Below are positions 45,506 to 54,126 of a stretch of DNA of 64,000 nt, in pieces; positions within the stretch are counted from its first letter, which is position 1, and each line of letters opens with the position of its first letter. A program made the translations under genes and the position numbers. Under the pieces are notes generated by a model. That model had not been told where the DNA came from. It ran no database searches and saw nothing but the letters and a program-made list of their open reading frames with translations. The stretch is from Niastella vici (GTDB lineage Bacteria > Bacteroidota > Bacteroidia > Chitinophagales > Chitinophagaceae): contig NZ_LVYD01000048.1 of NCBI RefSeq assembly GCF_002077945.1, positions 62,001 to 126,000 of the forward strand, written 5' to 3'.

Positions 45506-46999
45506 CTCCATTTTACTTTCATTTCCGGTTCTATCAACTGCCGATACTGCAATTCGGTTCAATGTATCTTTTCCTGCAAGCAAACTCACCACAAAAGAAC
45601 GGTCGCGCCGGTTGAGGATCGTGTAACTCCATTTGTTTCCATATTGATAATACACTACCCAATGAAAAACAGCCTGTTCATTGGTATGCGTCCAGCTTAT
45701 TTGTAATGAATCGCCTGCCTTCTTTGTATTTACGCGTGGCAATTCGGGCGCCGTAGCATTGAGCCAGGGGCAGGCCGGCACCAGCGCCTGCTTTTTATAC
45801 GGACCTTCAACCACTGCTTTTGCCAGGTTGCTATCCTTTGTTAAGGAACCTATGCTCCAATGCACATCACCACTATTATCGGGCAACATACCGCGGGTGA
45901 CCATGATCTGGTTCAACACTTCGGTTGTATTGGCAGCAGTGGTATCGCGGCCAACACTGATGCCCGGCCATAAATGACGGTGCATTTTATTTTCATTTGC
46001 CCACCAGCCTAACAAAATGGGAAAGCTTACAGTTGGGCTGCTTATTTTCCAGTACAATTGCGGAGTAAAATAATCTATCCAGCCTTCATTCAGCCATAAG
46101 CGGGCATCGGCATACAACTGGTTATACTGATCAAACCCTTCCACAATAGAAGGATAACCGGGCCGCCAGGTTCCAAACGGACTAAGCCCAAACTTTACAT
46201 ACGGCTTTTCGGCTTTTATATTTTTATATAACTCCTGAATGAAGGTGTTCACACTATTCCGCCGCCAGTCGCCGCGGCTTAGTTTGCCACCATGCTGCAC
46301 ATATTGCTGCCAGCTGACCGAATCAGGGAAATCGGCATTACCGTTATAGGAAGGATAGGGATAAAAATAATCATCGAAGTGAATGCCATCAACATCATAG
46401 CGCTTTACAATATCCATCACCACGGCTGTTGCGTGTTCCTGCGTTCCGGGTTTTGAGGGGTCGAACCACCAGTGACCGTCTTTCAGGTTTACCACCAGGC
46501 CGGGTTTCTTTTTAACCAGCGAACTGTCGGTGACAGCGCCACCGGCCGGCGAATGCGCCCGGTATGGGTTTAACCAGGCATGTAGTTCAAGGCCGCGGTC
46601 ATGCGCTGCTTCAATCCAGAACTGCAATGGATCATAATAAGGCTCGGGCGCTTTTCCCTGTGTACCCGTAAGAAAATACGACCAGGGCTCCAGATCGCTT
46701 TGGTACAAAGCATCGGCCTGCGGCCTTATTTGAAGGATCACCGCATTAAAATGATGCGCCTGTAAAAAGTCGAGTAACTGAATGGCCTCCCGTTGTTGCT
46801 CTTCGGTTGTTAAGCCACGTTTGCTGGGCCAGTTGATATTGGCTACCGACGCCACCCAGGCAGCACGAAATTCGGCAGCTGCTTTGGGCAATTGCAATTG
46901 TTGTTGAGCTGGCTCCTTAGTTGGTTTGGAAGCAGCGCAGGAATGCAGTAACACAAGAAAAAAGCAGGTGGCTGCAAACAAGGATAGCCTTCCTAACAT
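45491..46999 (-). CDS. GHL10 family (DUF187/YngK-like) glycoside hydrolase lipoprotein
   Basis: The 502-residue protein has a lipoprotein signal (LLHSCAAS, Cys near 21). The GHL10 TIM barrel (about 40-370) shows EFRAAWVASVANINWPS, NAVILQIRPQADALY, HAWLNPYRAH and VDGIHFDDYFYPYPSY, where the Asp pair is probably catalytic. A C-terminal fibronectin-like domain (about 410-500) follows. Relatives cleave peptidoglycan-derived glycans or related polymers; the substrate here is unknown. Confidence 0.92.
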   Translation of the reverse strand: MLGRLSLFAATCFFLVLLHSCAASKPTKEPAQQQLQLPKAAAEFRAAWVASVANINWPSKRGLTTEEQQREAIQLLDFLQAHHFNAVILQIRPQADALYQSDLEPWSYFLTGTQGKAPEPYYDPLQFWIEAAHDRGLELHAWLNPYRAHSPAGGAVTDSSLVKKKPGLVVNLKDGHWWFDPSKPGTQEHATAVVMDIVKRYDVDGIHFDDYFYPYPSYNGNADFPDSVSWQQYVQHGGKLSRGDWRRNSVNTFIQELYKNIKAEKPYVKFGLSPFGTWRPGYPSIVEGFDQYNQLYADARLWLNEGWIDYFTPQLYWKISSPTVSFPILLGWWANENKMHRHLWPGISVGRDTTAANTTEVLNQIMVTRGMLPDNSGDVHWSIGSLTKDSNLAKAVVEGPYKKQALVPACPWLNATAPELPRVNTKKAGDSLQISWTHTNEQAVFHWVVYYQYGNKWSYTILNRRDRSFVVSLLAGKDTLNRIAVSAVDRTGNESKMELLGY

Positions 47000-47004
47000 A
47001 GCGT

Positions 47005-47118
47005 GTGATTTCTGATTTCGGGATTTAGAGATTTTGAGATTTCTTTTATCCGGTCAGGTTTACTGATCATTCTTAATGAAATCTCAAAATCCAGAAATCT
47101 CCAAATCTCAAAATCAAA
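47005..47118. repeat. Iterated-word inverted repeat, GATTTTGAGA family
   Basis: The left arm (47005-47043) reads GTGATTTCTGATTTCGGGAT then TTAGAGATTTTGAGATTTC. The right arm (47079-47118) reads AAATCTCAAAATCCAGAAAT then CTCCAAATCTCAAAATCAAA. The right end is 1-2 bases from the DUF1080 stop codon. Architecture matches the GAAGTAAG elements although the word differs. Confidence 0.85.
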
Positions 47119-47119
47119 A

Positions 47120-47767
47120 TTAAGGGGTATCGGGCAAAATTTGAACCTGAATATTCTTAAAGTATACCTTACTGTTGGGGTCGTGGCCCTGTAAGGCGAA
47201 GGTGCCGCTTGAAAACACCCGGTCCTTCATATCGGCGGGCCGTTGTACATCGGCCGGTTCAGTATAATCAACTACTACTTTACCATTCACTTTAATGGTC
47301 ACATGCTTATCCTTTACAATGAACTCTTCGGTAAACCATTCGTTATCCTTTGCGTAAACCTCTTTTACATCCTGTACGGCATACAGGCTGCCTGTACGGC
47401 GCCAGTCGGTATGCGAATTGTTCACCTGCACCTCATAACCTTTGGAAGGCCAGCTTTTTTCCTGGTAAGCAGTATGGAAATATATGCCTGAGTTAGAACC
47501 GGGCGTGGTTTTTACCTGAGCTTTAAAATGGAAGTTCTTGAAATTATGGTCCTGCACAGGGCCGTTATAAAACAAATGCGCAGTAGGTCCATGGGCAATG
47601 ATCATTCCGCTGTCGACTGTAAAAGTAGCAGCGTTCTCCCCTACTTTCCAGTTAGTAAGTGTTTTACCGTCGAAGAGGGAGATCCATTTACCGGTTTGTT
47701 TTTGAGCAACTGCCATACCAGCCAGCAAACAACCGGCGATCGTTAACAGGCATGATAATTTTTTCAT
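47120..47767 (-). CDS. DUF1080 / 3-keto-disaccharide hydrolase-domain protein, secreted
   Basis: I chose the ATG at 47767 (215 residues), which places a clean signal peptide first (MKKLSCLLTIAGCLLAGMAV, cleaved near AVAQ); an ATG at 47782 is possible. The rest is one concanavalin-like beta-sandwich with the family start WISLFDGKTLTNWKVG, SGIYFHTAYQEKSWPSKGYE and the end VYFKNIQVQ. Such domains hydrolyse 3-keto-glycosides or bind sugars. It is upstream of the GHL10 gene on the same strand. Confidence 0.9.
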   Translation of the reverse strand: MKKLSCLLTIAGCLLAGMAVAQKQTGKWISLFDGKTLTNWKVGENAATFTVDSGMIIAHGPTAHLFYNGPVQDHNFKNFHFKAQVKTTPGSNSGIYFHTAYQEKSWPSKGYEVQVNNSHTDWRRTGSLYAVQDVKEVYAKDNEWFTEEFIVKDKHVTIKVNGKVVVDYTEPADVQRPADMKDRVFSSGTFALQGHDPNSKVYFKNIQVQILPDTP

Positions 47768-47811
47768 TTGTCTAATTTGCATGAAGGTACGCGTTTAGCA
47801 AACTAAAAAAA

Positions 47812-47919
47812 GTTACCGGTTACCTGTTTCCTGTCACCGGGCAAAAATCTGGAGATCACGACTAAATGCAGTGTGCTCGAAATTCAAGTCCTGGTAACTG
47901 GTAACTGGTAACCGGTACC
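47812..47919. repeat. Iterated-word inverted repeat, GGTTACC family, copy 2
   Basis: The left arm (47812-47842) reads GTTACCGGTTACCTGTTTCC then TGTCACCGGGC. The right arm (47890-47919) reads CCTGGTAACTGGTAACTGGT then AACCGGTACC. The loop shares GGGCAAAAA, GGAGA and a GCAG core with the copy at 35022. Confidence 0.85.
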
Positions 47920-47965
47920 CGTGGTAGGCATCAAGCGCCTCCGACTTCATCGGGGCAAGCGCTGC

Positions 47966-48316
47966 CTAGCTCTTCTTGTTCTCTTTATACCGCTTATCGG
48001 GCGTACCATTTTTCTTCATATGCTTTGTGGTATCAGCGGCTGCCTTGTTGGCTTTGTAACGCATATCGGGCGTGCCATCTTTTTTTGTTGGAGCAGCTTC
48101 TTTTTTTGTTGGAGCAGCTTCCTTTTTTGCCGGAGCTGCTTTTTTAGCGGGCGCAGCCTGTGCTTCTTTTTTAGCGGGCGCTGCCTGCGCATCTTTTTTA
48201 GCAGGGGCAGCTTGAGCTACTTTTTTAGGGGCCTCTTTTTTAGCCGGTGCGGTTTGAGCGAAGCCAAAACCTGCGCAAGCAAGCATCAGGCCTACAGCCA
48301 TAATGAACTTTTTCAT
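47966..48316 (-). CDS. Secreted Lys/Ala/Pro-rich low-complexity protein with two GTPDxRYKxNK motifs
   Basis: I chose the ATG at 48316 (116 residues); a GTG at 48325 is the alternative. A signal peptide (1-21, GFGFAQ) is followed by tandem AQAAPAKKE/D units (about 25-77), giving a very basic, probably unfolded chain. Two copies of a 14-residue motif follow at 78-91 (KKDGTPDMRYKANK) and 101-114 (KKNGTPDKRYKENK). It resembles small basic proteins seen in this phylum, but the function is unknown. Binding to acidic surface polymers or nucleic acid outside the cell is a guess. Confidence 0.8.
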   Translation of the reverse strand: MKKFIMAVGLMLACAGFGFAQTAPAKKEAPKKVAQAAPAKKDAQAAPAKKEAQAAPAKKAAPAKKEAAPTKKEAAPTKKDGTPDMRYKANKAAADTTKHMKKNGTPDKRYKENKKS

Positions 48317-48481
48317 ACGTGTCACTTTTTTTGTTTTTTTAATAAACCATTAAATGGGTATACATCAAATATAAATCCAAAGGACCAATTAAAAATTGCA
48401 TTAACTTTCTATTAAAGAAATACTTTGGCATCAGTAGCCGAACGCATACTACAGTACCACAGCAACCGTATACCTACGTAA

Positions 48482-49657
48482 ATGGCCCTGAAATACCGGG
48501 CAATGGCCAGGGACCCATTCTATTTTTTCAGGGGTACCGCCCATTTGTTTTATGAAGATCTGGCCAACGCCAGCGCCATGCCTCCTTCGCCCCTTACCTG
48601 GGTTTGCGGCGACCTGCATATTGAGAATTTTGGCAGCTTTAAAGCCGATAACCGGCTGGTATATTTCGATTTGAACGATTTTGACGAAGCCGCCCTGGCC
48701 CCCGCCAGCTGGGAACTGGTGCGTATGGTCACGAGCATTTTTGTGGCCCTGGTAACCATGGGCACCACCAACGCAGAGGCCAAAAACATGGCCTTATTAT
48801 TCCTGGAAAGGTATGCCGCTGTAGCCGGCAAAGGCCGGGCGCGGTATATTGAACCACAAACCGCCAAAGGCATTGTTCGGTCGTTCCTGTTAAAGGTAAG
48901 TGAACGCAAACAGAAAGAACTGGTTAAAGAACGAACGGTAAAAAAGAACGGACAACTGGCATTACAGGCCGACAATAAACGCCTTTTTACAATTGACCCT
49001 TCCCTGGCTGCTTCCTTATCGGGTTTTATCAATGAGTGGTTAACGGCTAACCTGCTTCATAACCGTTTCAATGTTATAGACGCCGGTTTTCGTATAGCCG
49101 GAACAGGCAGCATTGGGGTTAATCGCTATGTGTTTTTACTGGAAAAAGTAAATGGCGACCGCAAATACCTGTTGCTTGATATGAAACAAACCCTTCCTTC
49201 CACGTTGCAATCACATTTAACCCCCTCCGAACGGCTCGGCCGGGCGGGCATTCAACAACCCGACTGGCATTCAGAAGCTGCCCGGGTGGTGGCCATTCAG
49301 GAACGCATGCAGAACATTTCCCCGGCACTGCTGGGTACGGGTATATTTAATAAAGAATCGTACGTAATTAAGGAAATGCAGCCAACGGCCGACAAGATCA
49401 ATTTCGACCTGCTCGAAAACAGGTATAATGATATAGAAGAAGTGCTGGAGAATATGGCTTTGCTCACCGCATCTGCCCAATTGAGAAGTTCGGGCCGGCA
49501 GGGTGCGGCGGTAGCCGATGAGCTCATTGCCTTTGGCCGTGATTGTTCATGGATACCATCCATTATTAACTATGCCGGGCAGTATGCCCGCCAGGTAACA
49601 GCTGATTATAACAATTACCTGGGGGCTTATAATAGTGGTTATTTTGAGAATGTTTAA
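48482..49657 (+). CDS. DUF2252-family protein
   Basis: The 391-residue protein carries the DUF2252 pattern: YRAMARDPFYFFRGTAHLFY at the start, WVCGDLHIENFGSFKADN, FDLNDFDEAALAPASWELVR, and the later ARVVAIQERMQNISPALLG. The DLHxxNFG and DxNDFDE blocks resemble the catalytic loop and metal-binding Asp of aminoglycoside-phosphotransferase-like kinases, so a kinase-like fold is likely. Substrate unknown. Its stop overlaps that of the convergent aldo/keto reductase gene by 4 bases. Confidence 0.92.
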   Translation: MALKYRAMARDPFYFFRGTAHLFYEDLANASAMPPSPLTWVCGDLHIENFGSFKADNRLVYFDLNDFDEAALAPASWELVRMVTSIFVALVTMGTTNAEAKNMALLFLERYAAVAGKGRARYIEPQTAKGIVRSFLLKVSERKQKELVKERTVKKNGQLALQADNKRLFTIDPSLAASLSGFINEWLTANLLHNRFNVIDAGFRIAGTGSIGVNRYVFLLEKVNGDRKYLLLDMKQTLPSTLQSHLTPSERLGRAGIQQPDWHSEAARVVAIQERMQNISPALLGTGIFNKESYVIKEMQPTADKINFDLLENRYNDIEEVLENMALLTASAQLRSSGRQGAAVADELIAFGRDCSWIPSIINYAGQYARQVTADYNNYLGAYNSGYFENV

Positions 49658-50652
49658 CGTTTGCCTACCCAATGCGGATAAATAGGAATTTGTTCACTCA
49701 CTGCATCCAGCTTTTGCAAATGGTGTTGCGATAAACGCCAACCGGTTGCTTCGAGGTTTTCAAGCAATTGCTTTTCGTTGCGGGCGCCAATAACAACATT
49801 TGAAACGGTGTTATTATTCAGCAGCCAGTTAATAGCCACCTGCGAAACTGTTTTTCCGGTTTCCGCAGCAACCCCGTCCAATACCTCTATCACATTATAC
49901 AGGTGTTCGTCTGCCACCGGCGGTGCGCCTATTAATCCACCAGCTTTTACCCGGCCTTCGGGCAAAGGATTATTCCGCCTGATCTTACCGGTTAACCGTC
50001 CCCAGCCAAGCGGGCTCCAGACCATCAGTCCCAGTCCCTGATCTTGCAGCAATGGCATTAACTCCTGTTCATAATCCCTTCCTATGAGGGAATAATAGCC
50101 CTGGTAGATGATGTATTTTTCAAGGTTGTTCCTTTCTGAGATGACCAATGATTTCATAAGCTGCCAGGCAGTAAAATTCGAACAACCAATGTATCTTACT
50201 TTTCCACTGGTAACCAGATAGTCTAACGTTCTCAGGGTTTCCTCTACCGGAGTTTCATCATCGTACCCATGCATAAAATATACATCGATATAATCTGTAC
50301 CCAAACGTTTCAGGCTGTCTTCAGCGGCTTTAATAAGGTGGAACCGGGAAGAACCTTTGTCATTCGGCTGTTCGCCCATACTGAAAGTGGCTTTGGTAGA
50401 AATGATGACTTTATCCCTTCTTCCCTTAATTGCTGCGCCCAGGATCTCTTCTGAAGCACCCTGCGAGTACACATTCGCGGTATCAAAAAAATTCAAGCCT
50501 CGTTCCAGACAGATATCAACAAGCCGGGTAGCGTCTTTTGCATCCGTTTCGCCCCAGCGTTGAAAAAACTCATTGGTTCCGCCAAATGTTCCGGTTCCCA
50601 GGCTTAATACCGGCACCTTCAACCCTGAATTACCTAATTTTCTGTATTCCAT
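49654..50652 (-). CDS. Aldo/keto reductase
   Basis: I chose the ATG at 50652 (332 residues, MEYRKLGNSGLKVPVLSLGT), because the frame upstream to 50739 encodes residues atypical of the family. Catalytic residues are visible: Asp and Tyr in FFDTANVYSQGASE, Lys in VIISTKATFS, and His in VYFMHGYDDETP. NADPH-binding residues lie in the C-terminal VVIGARNEKQLLENLEA. It belongs to the YajO/YdhF-like branch and reduces aldehydes or ketones; the substrate cannot be read. A Crp/Fnr gene lies 111 bases upstream on the same strand. Confidence 0.94.
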   Translation of the reverse strand: MEYRKLGNSGLKVPVLSLGTGTFGGTNEFFQRWGETDAKDATRLVDICLERGLNFFDTANVYSQGASEEILGAAIKGRRDKVIISTKATFSMGEQPNDKGSSRFHLIKAAEDSLKRLGTDYIDVYFMHGYDDETPVEETLRTLDYLVTSGKVRYIGCSNFTAWQLMKSLVISERNNLEKYIIYQGYYSLIGRDYEQELMPLLQDQGLGLMVWSPLGWGRLTGKIRRNNPLPEGRVKAGGLIGAPPVADEHLYNVIEVLDGVAAETGKTVSQVAINWLLNNNTVSNVVIGARNEKQLLENLEATGWRLSQHHLQKLDAVSEQIPIYPHWVGKR

Positions 50653-50702
50653 GTTTCCGATTTTCAATTGTGATAGATGATATGCTTTACTATCACAAAG
50701 TT

Positions 50703-50728
50703 GTATAACCGGTAACCGGGCAAAAAGG
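50703..50728. repeat. Short partial copy of the GGTTACC-family element
   Basis: The sequence ATAACCGGTAACCGGGCAAA followed by AAGG matches the inner left arm and loop start of the elements at 35022 and 47812. No right arm is present. It lies between the Crp/Fnr and aldo/keto reductase genes. Confidence 0.65.
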
Positions 50729-50763
50729 ACATTTATCACGAAAATGATGTGATAATTATCACG

Positions 50764-51333
50764 CTAGTTATTATTGGCCAGGCGGCTAAGCGTTTCGCGG
50801 GTTACACCCAGGTAAGAAGCGATCAATGATTTGGGTACGCGTTGAAAAAGACCGGGATATTGTGTCAGCAGGTTTTCATACCGTTCTTTGGCGGTGCTGC
50901 TGATCAAACATAAGATCCTTCGCTGCAGGGCAATATAACCGGCCGTTGTTTTCTTTCTGAAGAAATATTCCATTTTCTGCATTTCCCGGCAAAGCTTCTC
51001 CCGGTTTTCCAGGGTAATGAACAGGGTTTCGCTGTCTTCGAGGCAATCGACCTGCAGCGTGGCCTTTGTTTCGTTATGATAAGCCTGCGGATCGGTTATC
51101 CACCAGTCCTGCATCGCGAATTGAATAATGTGTTCCCTGCCTTCAGGATTTATATGCGATGATTTCATGAGGCCGCTGAGCAGGAAATAGTCATTGTGAA
51201 CGTATTCGCCTTCCCGGATGATGATCTGGTGCTTTTTGAATTTCTTTGAGGTGAAGTGAGACAGCACAAACGCATATTCTTCATCGGTCAATGACACAAT
51301 GCGTTCGATCTGTTGCCGCAGGATGTTGCTCAT
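50764..51333 (-). CDS. Crp/Fnr-family transcriptional regulator
   Basis: The 189-residue protein has a cyclic-nucleotide-binding-like beta-roll (about 20-115, with IIIREGEYVHNDYFLLSGLM) and a compact C-terminal helix-turn-helix (about 145-189, PKSLIASYLGVTRETLSRLA). No Fe-S cysteine cluster is seen, so it is not a classical Fnr. This type is common in Bacteroidota and usually controls a gene next door; the aldo/keto reductase gene downstream is the obvious candidate. Confidence 0.94.
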   Translation of the reverse strand: MSNILRQQIERIVSLTDEEYAFVLSHFTSKKFKKHQIIIREGEYVHNDYFLLSGLMKSSHINPEGREHIIQFAMQDWWITDPQAYHNETKATLQVDCLEDSETLFITLENREKLCREMQKMEYFFRKKTTAGYIALQRRILCLISSTAKERYENLLTQYPGLFQRVPKSLIASYLGVTRETLSRLANNN

Positions 51334-51357
51334 GAGTTGTTGATTGAAAGTTGATGC

Positions 51358-52608
51358 CTACTTATTACTGCGTTTGATCACCAGGAAGTTGGCCAGCCAC
51401 TGAAAGGCAACGAATGCTATAATAAATGCTTTTATAATGATTGTAGTAGCGCTATTGTTTGTAAATGCCATCCATATTGCAACCAGCCCGAATACAGCCA
51501 TTGCAATAGTGTAGAGCATTATTGAATTGTACTTTGAAGGCCAAAACATCATGCCGCATAAAACCATCATGGCAAAGCCATAGATAGCCACCACCAGGTA
51601 TTTATCCTGCATTGAGTATATAAACATAAACAGCCCACTCAACAAAACAACCAGGCTTATAGCAACAAAATTGGAACTCATTTTTTCCTTTTTGTTGAGC
51701 AGGAATTTGCCATAGGCATTAAACCGCAGGAACAAATTGCTGATTGGTTTTATGACCCAGGTTGAAAAAGCAAACAATGCCAGTACAATGACTACCGGAA
51801 TAAGAAATGGCTGCAGGCTGGGGTTTGCATCTGCCAGCCTACTTAACGCCTGCGTACCAACAAAAAGCCCCACAATAAAAGCCCATTGATATTTGGCCGA
51901 AAGGTTACCCATCCAAAATGAGAACTTCAGGAACATTCTGTACACCGGATTGCTGGCTTTCAGCGCTTCAATCATTCCGCGTTGCGCATACTCAAAATTG
52001 GGATCGTTCTTCAACGCTTCCTTAAAATGCTTTAATGCCTTTTTATGATCGCCTTTCTCAAGCAGTCCCCAGCCATAGTTGGCATGCGTATAGGCATCAT
52101 TGGGATTATATCGTAACGCACCTTCGATCGTTTGGAACGATTCGTTTTTTCTATTCAGCTTTATCAAAGCGGTACTTCGCACATTCAGGCCCAGCAGGTT
52201 TTCGGGGTCTACCGCCAATGCCTGATTGGCCAGGCGCAGGGATTCGTCAAACTGTTTGCGGCCTAATTTTATATGTGCCCACCAGGCAAAATAATCAGCT
52301 GTATAGGGATCCAGTTCAACGGCCTGTCTAATACTGTTTTCAGCATCATCATACTTATCTTTCTGAATATCGACCCGCGATTTAATGAAGTATAAATGCG
52401 GCGTATCAGGAGAAAGGCCAATGGCGTCTTCCACAATGCTTTCAGCCTGGCTTAACCGGTCCTGCTGCAAATTTATTTCTGCCAGCAGCGATAAATAATG
52501 AATATTGGTGGGCTCCTGGGCCAGTAACTGTCTTAATATTTTTTCTGCAGCGTCGTACTTCTTTTGTTGAATAAGAATACCAACTTTCGAGATGCTATGC
52601 TCCGTCAT
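51358..52608 (-). CDS. TPR-repeat protein with C-terminal membrane domain
   Basis: The 416-residue protein has tetratricopeptide repeats over about 1-225 (for example YDDAENSIRQAVELDPYTAD and KALKHFKEALKNDPNFEYA). The C-terminal half has about six hydrophobic helices (about 242-405), with FIVGLFVGTQAL, PFLIPVVIVLALFAFSTWVI and LMFIYSMQ. The TPR region should face the cytoplasm. Its ATG begins one base after the stop of the AAA-ATPase gene, so translation is probably coupled and the two proteins may interact. Function unknown. Confidence 0.85.
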   Translation of the reverse strand: MTEHSISKVGILIQQKKYDAAEKILRQLLAQEPTNIHYLSLLAEINLQQDRLSQAESIVEDAIGLSPDTPHLYFIKSRVDIQKDKYDDAENSIRQAVELDPYTADYFAWWAHIKLGRKQFDESLRLANQALAVDPENLLGLNVRSTALIKLNRKNESFQTIEGALRYNPNDAYTHANYGWGLLEKGDHKKALKHFKEALKNDPNFEYAQRGMIEALKASNPVYRMFLKFSFWMGNLSAKYQWAFIVGLFVGTQALSRLADANPSLQPFLIPVVIVLALFAFSTWVIKPISNLFLRFNAYGKFLLNKKEKMSSNFVAISLVVLLSGLFMFIYSMQDKYLVVAIYGFAMMVLCGMMFWPSKYNSIMLYTIAMAVFGLVAIWMAFTNNSATTIIIKAFIIAFVAFQWLANFLVIKRSNK

Positions 52609-52609
52609 G

Positions 52610-53920
52610 TCACTTCTTTATTTTTAAATAGGATAGAATGTCGTCGTACAAACCGGCGTCATTGGCAAACATCGCAAAATTCTTTGCGGTCATAAACCAT
52701 TCCTGGGTGCTTGCCTTATGCTTTTTAACGGCATTCAACAGGTCCTTTGTTTCAATGGGTTTGGGCACACCATCTTCGAAAGAGGATTCCAGTTTTAATT
52801 CAATAGCAATATCAATGATGGCATCAAGATCGGCGCCTGAGTAGTGTTCTGTCTTTTTTGCCAGCTGTGAATAATCGATGGAGCTAACCGGTTTGTTCTT
52901 CAATTTCAATTGTAAGATCGACTCGCGGGTTGTTTCGTCTGGCGGGGGAACAAACACGATGCGGTCGAACCGGCCCGGCCGTCTGAATGCAGGGTCCAGG
53001 TTCCAGGGCGTATTGGTGGCGCCAATGATCAAAACGCCTTCGTTGGTTTTATCTATTCCATCCAGCTCCTGTAGAAATTGATTGATGAGGTGGCGGCCGG
53101 CCGATTGTTTCATATCGCTTCTGCTGGCGCCCAACGCATCTATTTCATCAATAAACAAAATGCAGGGGGTATTAAAACGGGCCAGCTCGAATATTTCATG
53201 CAGGTTCTTCTCGCTGTTCCCGATCCACATGTCAAGGATATCGTTCAATCCTACGCTGATGAATTTTGCATTTACCTGTCCGGCAGTTGCTTTTGCCAGG
53301 AAGGTTTTTCCGCATCCCGGCGGGCCATACAACAAAATACCACCGCCTATCTTTTTACCGTATGCTTTGTACAGTTCAGGATGCAACAGGGGTTTTATGA
53401 TCTTTAATTCGATCTCTTTTTTAACGGCGTCCATGCCGCCCACATCACTGAAATTGATGGAAGGCTTTTGTAAAAAACGGCTGTCGTATACCTCTTCTTC
53501 CGGTTCGCTGGTTTCACGGCCGCCTTTTACCCGCAACTGGCTATCGAGCTCCTCATCAAAGAAGTTCGGGTCAATGGACAATACTCTTTTATACGTTTCT
53601 ATAGCCCGTGAAACAGAATTTTCTTTTAGCAACCCTTTGGCATACCAGGTAAGCGCCTCAAGATCTTCGTGGCCGTTCTCGATAAATTCTTCCAGTATTA
53701 CATTACAGGCAGAATAATTTCCTTTTTTGTAGAAGACTTTCGCCAGCCCGATCGTTGCTTTTGTGTCGTTCGATGATTTCAGCACCAACCTGTATTCAAC
53801 CTCTGCTTCTTCCAACCGGTTCAAACCCAATAAAGTGTCGGCCAGCAGCAATCTTAATGGCGTATTATTGGGTGAGTGTTTTAATGCTTCCCGCAAACTC
53901 TCAATTGTGTTCTCGTTCAT
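52610..53920 (-). CDS. AAA-ATPase with N-terminal TPR repeats
   Basis: The 436-residue protein has TPR-like helices at about 5-125, a linker, and one classical AAA module (about 155-430). Walker A is GPPGCGKT (199-206), Walker B is ILFIDEID (Asp258, Glu259), sensor 1 is GATN (Asn303), and arginine fingers lie in FRRPGRFDR. A pore-loop-like WIGNSEKN resembles katanin/Cdc48-type AAA proteins that thread or remodel polypeptides. It is coupled to the TPR-membrane gene downstream. A remodelling ATPase docked at the membrane is a reasonable model but unproven. Confidence 0.9.
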   Translation of the reverse strand: MNENTIESLREALKHSPNNTPLRLLLADTLLGLNRLEEAEVEYRLVLKSSNDTKATIGLAKVFYKKGNYSACNVILEEFIENGHEDLEALTWYAKGLLKENSVSRAIETYKRVLSIDPNFFDEELDSQLRVKGGRETSEPEEEVYDSRFLQKPSINFSDVGGMDAVKKEIELKIIKPLLHPELYKAYGKKIGGGILLYGPPGCGKTFLAKATAGQVNAKFISVGLNDILDMWIGNSEKNLHEIFELARFNTPCILFIDEIDALGASRSDMKQSAGRHLINQFLQELDGIDKTNEGVLIIGATNTPWNLDPAFRRPGRFDRIVFVPPPDETTRESILQLKLKNKPVSSIDYSQLAKKTEHYSGADLDAIIDIAIELKLESSFEDGVPKPIETKDLLNAVKKHKASTQEWFMTAKNFAMFANDAGLYDDILSYLKIKK

Positions 53921-54126
53921 TATTATTTCGTATTACTGTCGACTTGAATATTTCTTAATGGAACGTTAAAACGGCGAGCAGGGTCATTATCTCCTCCGGT
54001 CCAAATTCCAAAACGGGCGAAATATACAAAATAGCCGGTAACAACGGTGTTTCAATTTAAGACCGGTTACAAAATATCCATTGAACGTCCTGTTGATCGG
54101 TGCGGGCGCAGGTGGCGGGGAAATGA

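Noticed and set aside
53082-53717. 211-codon plus-strand frame opposite the AAA-ATPase
   Set aside because: Antisense to conserved Walker motifs; composition is unlike a real protein.
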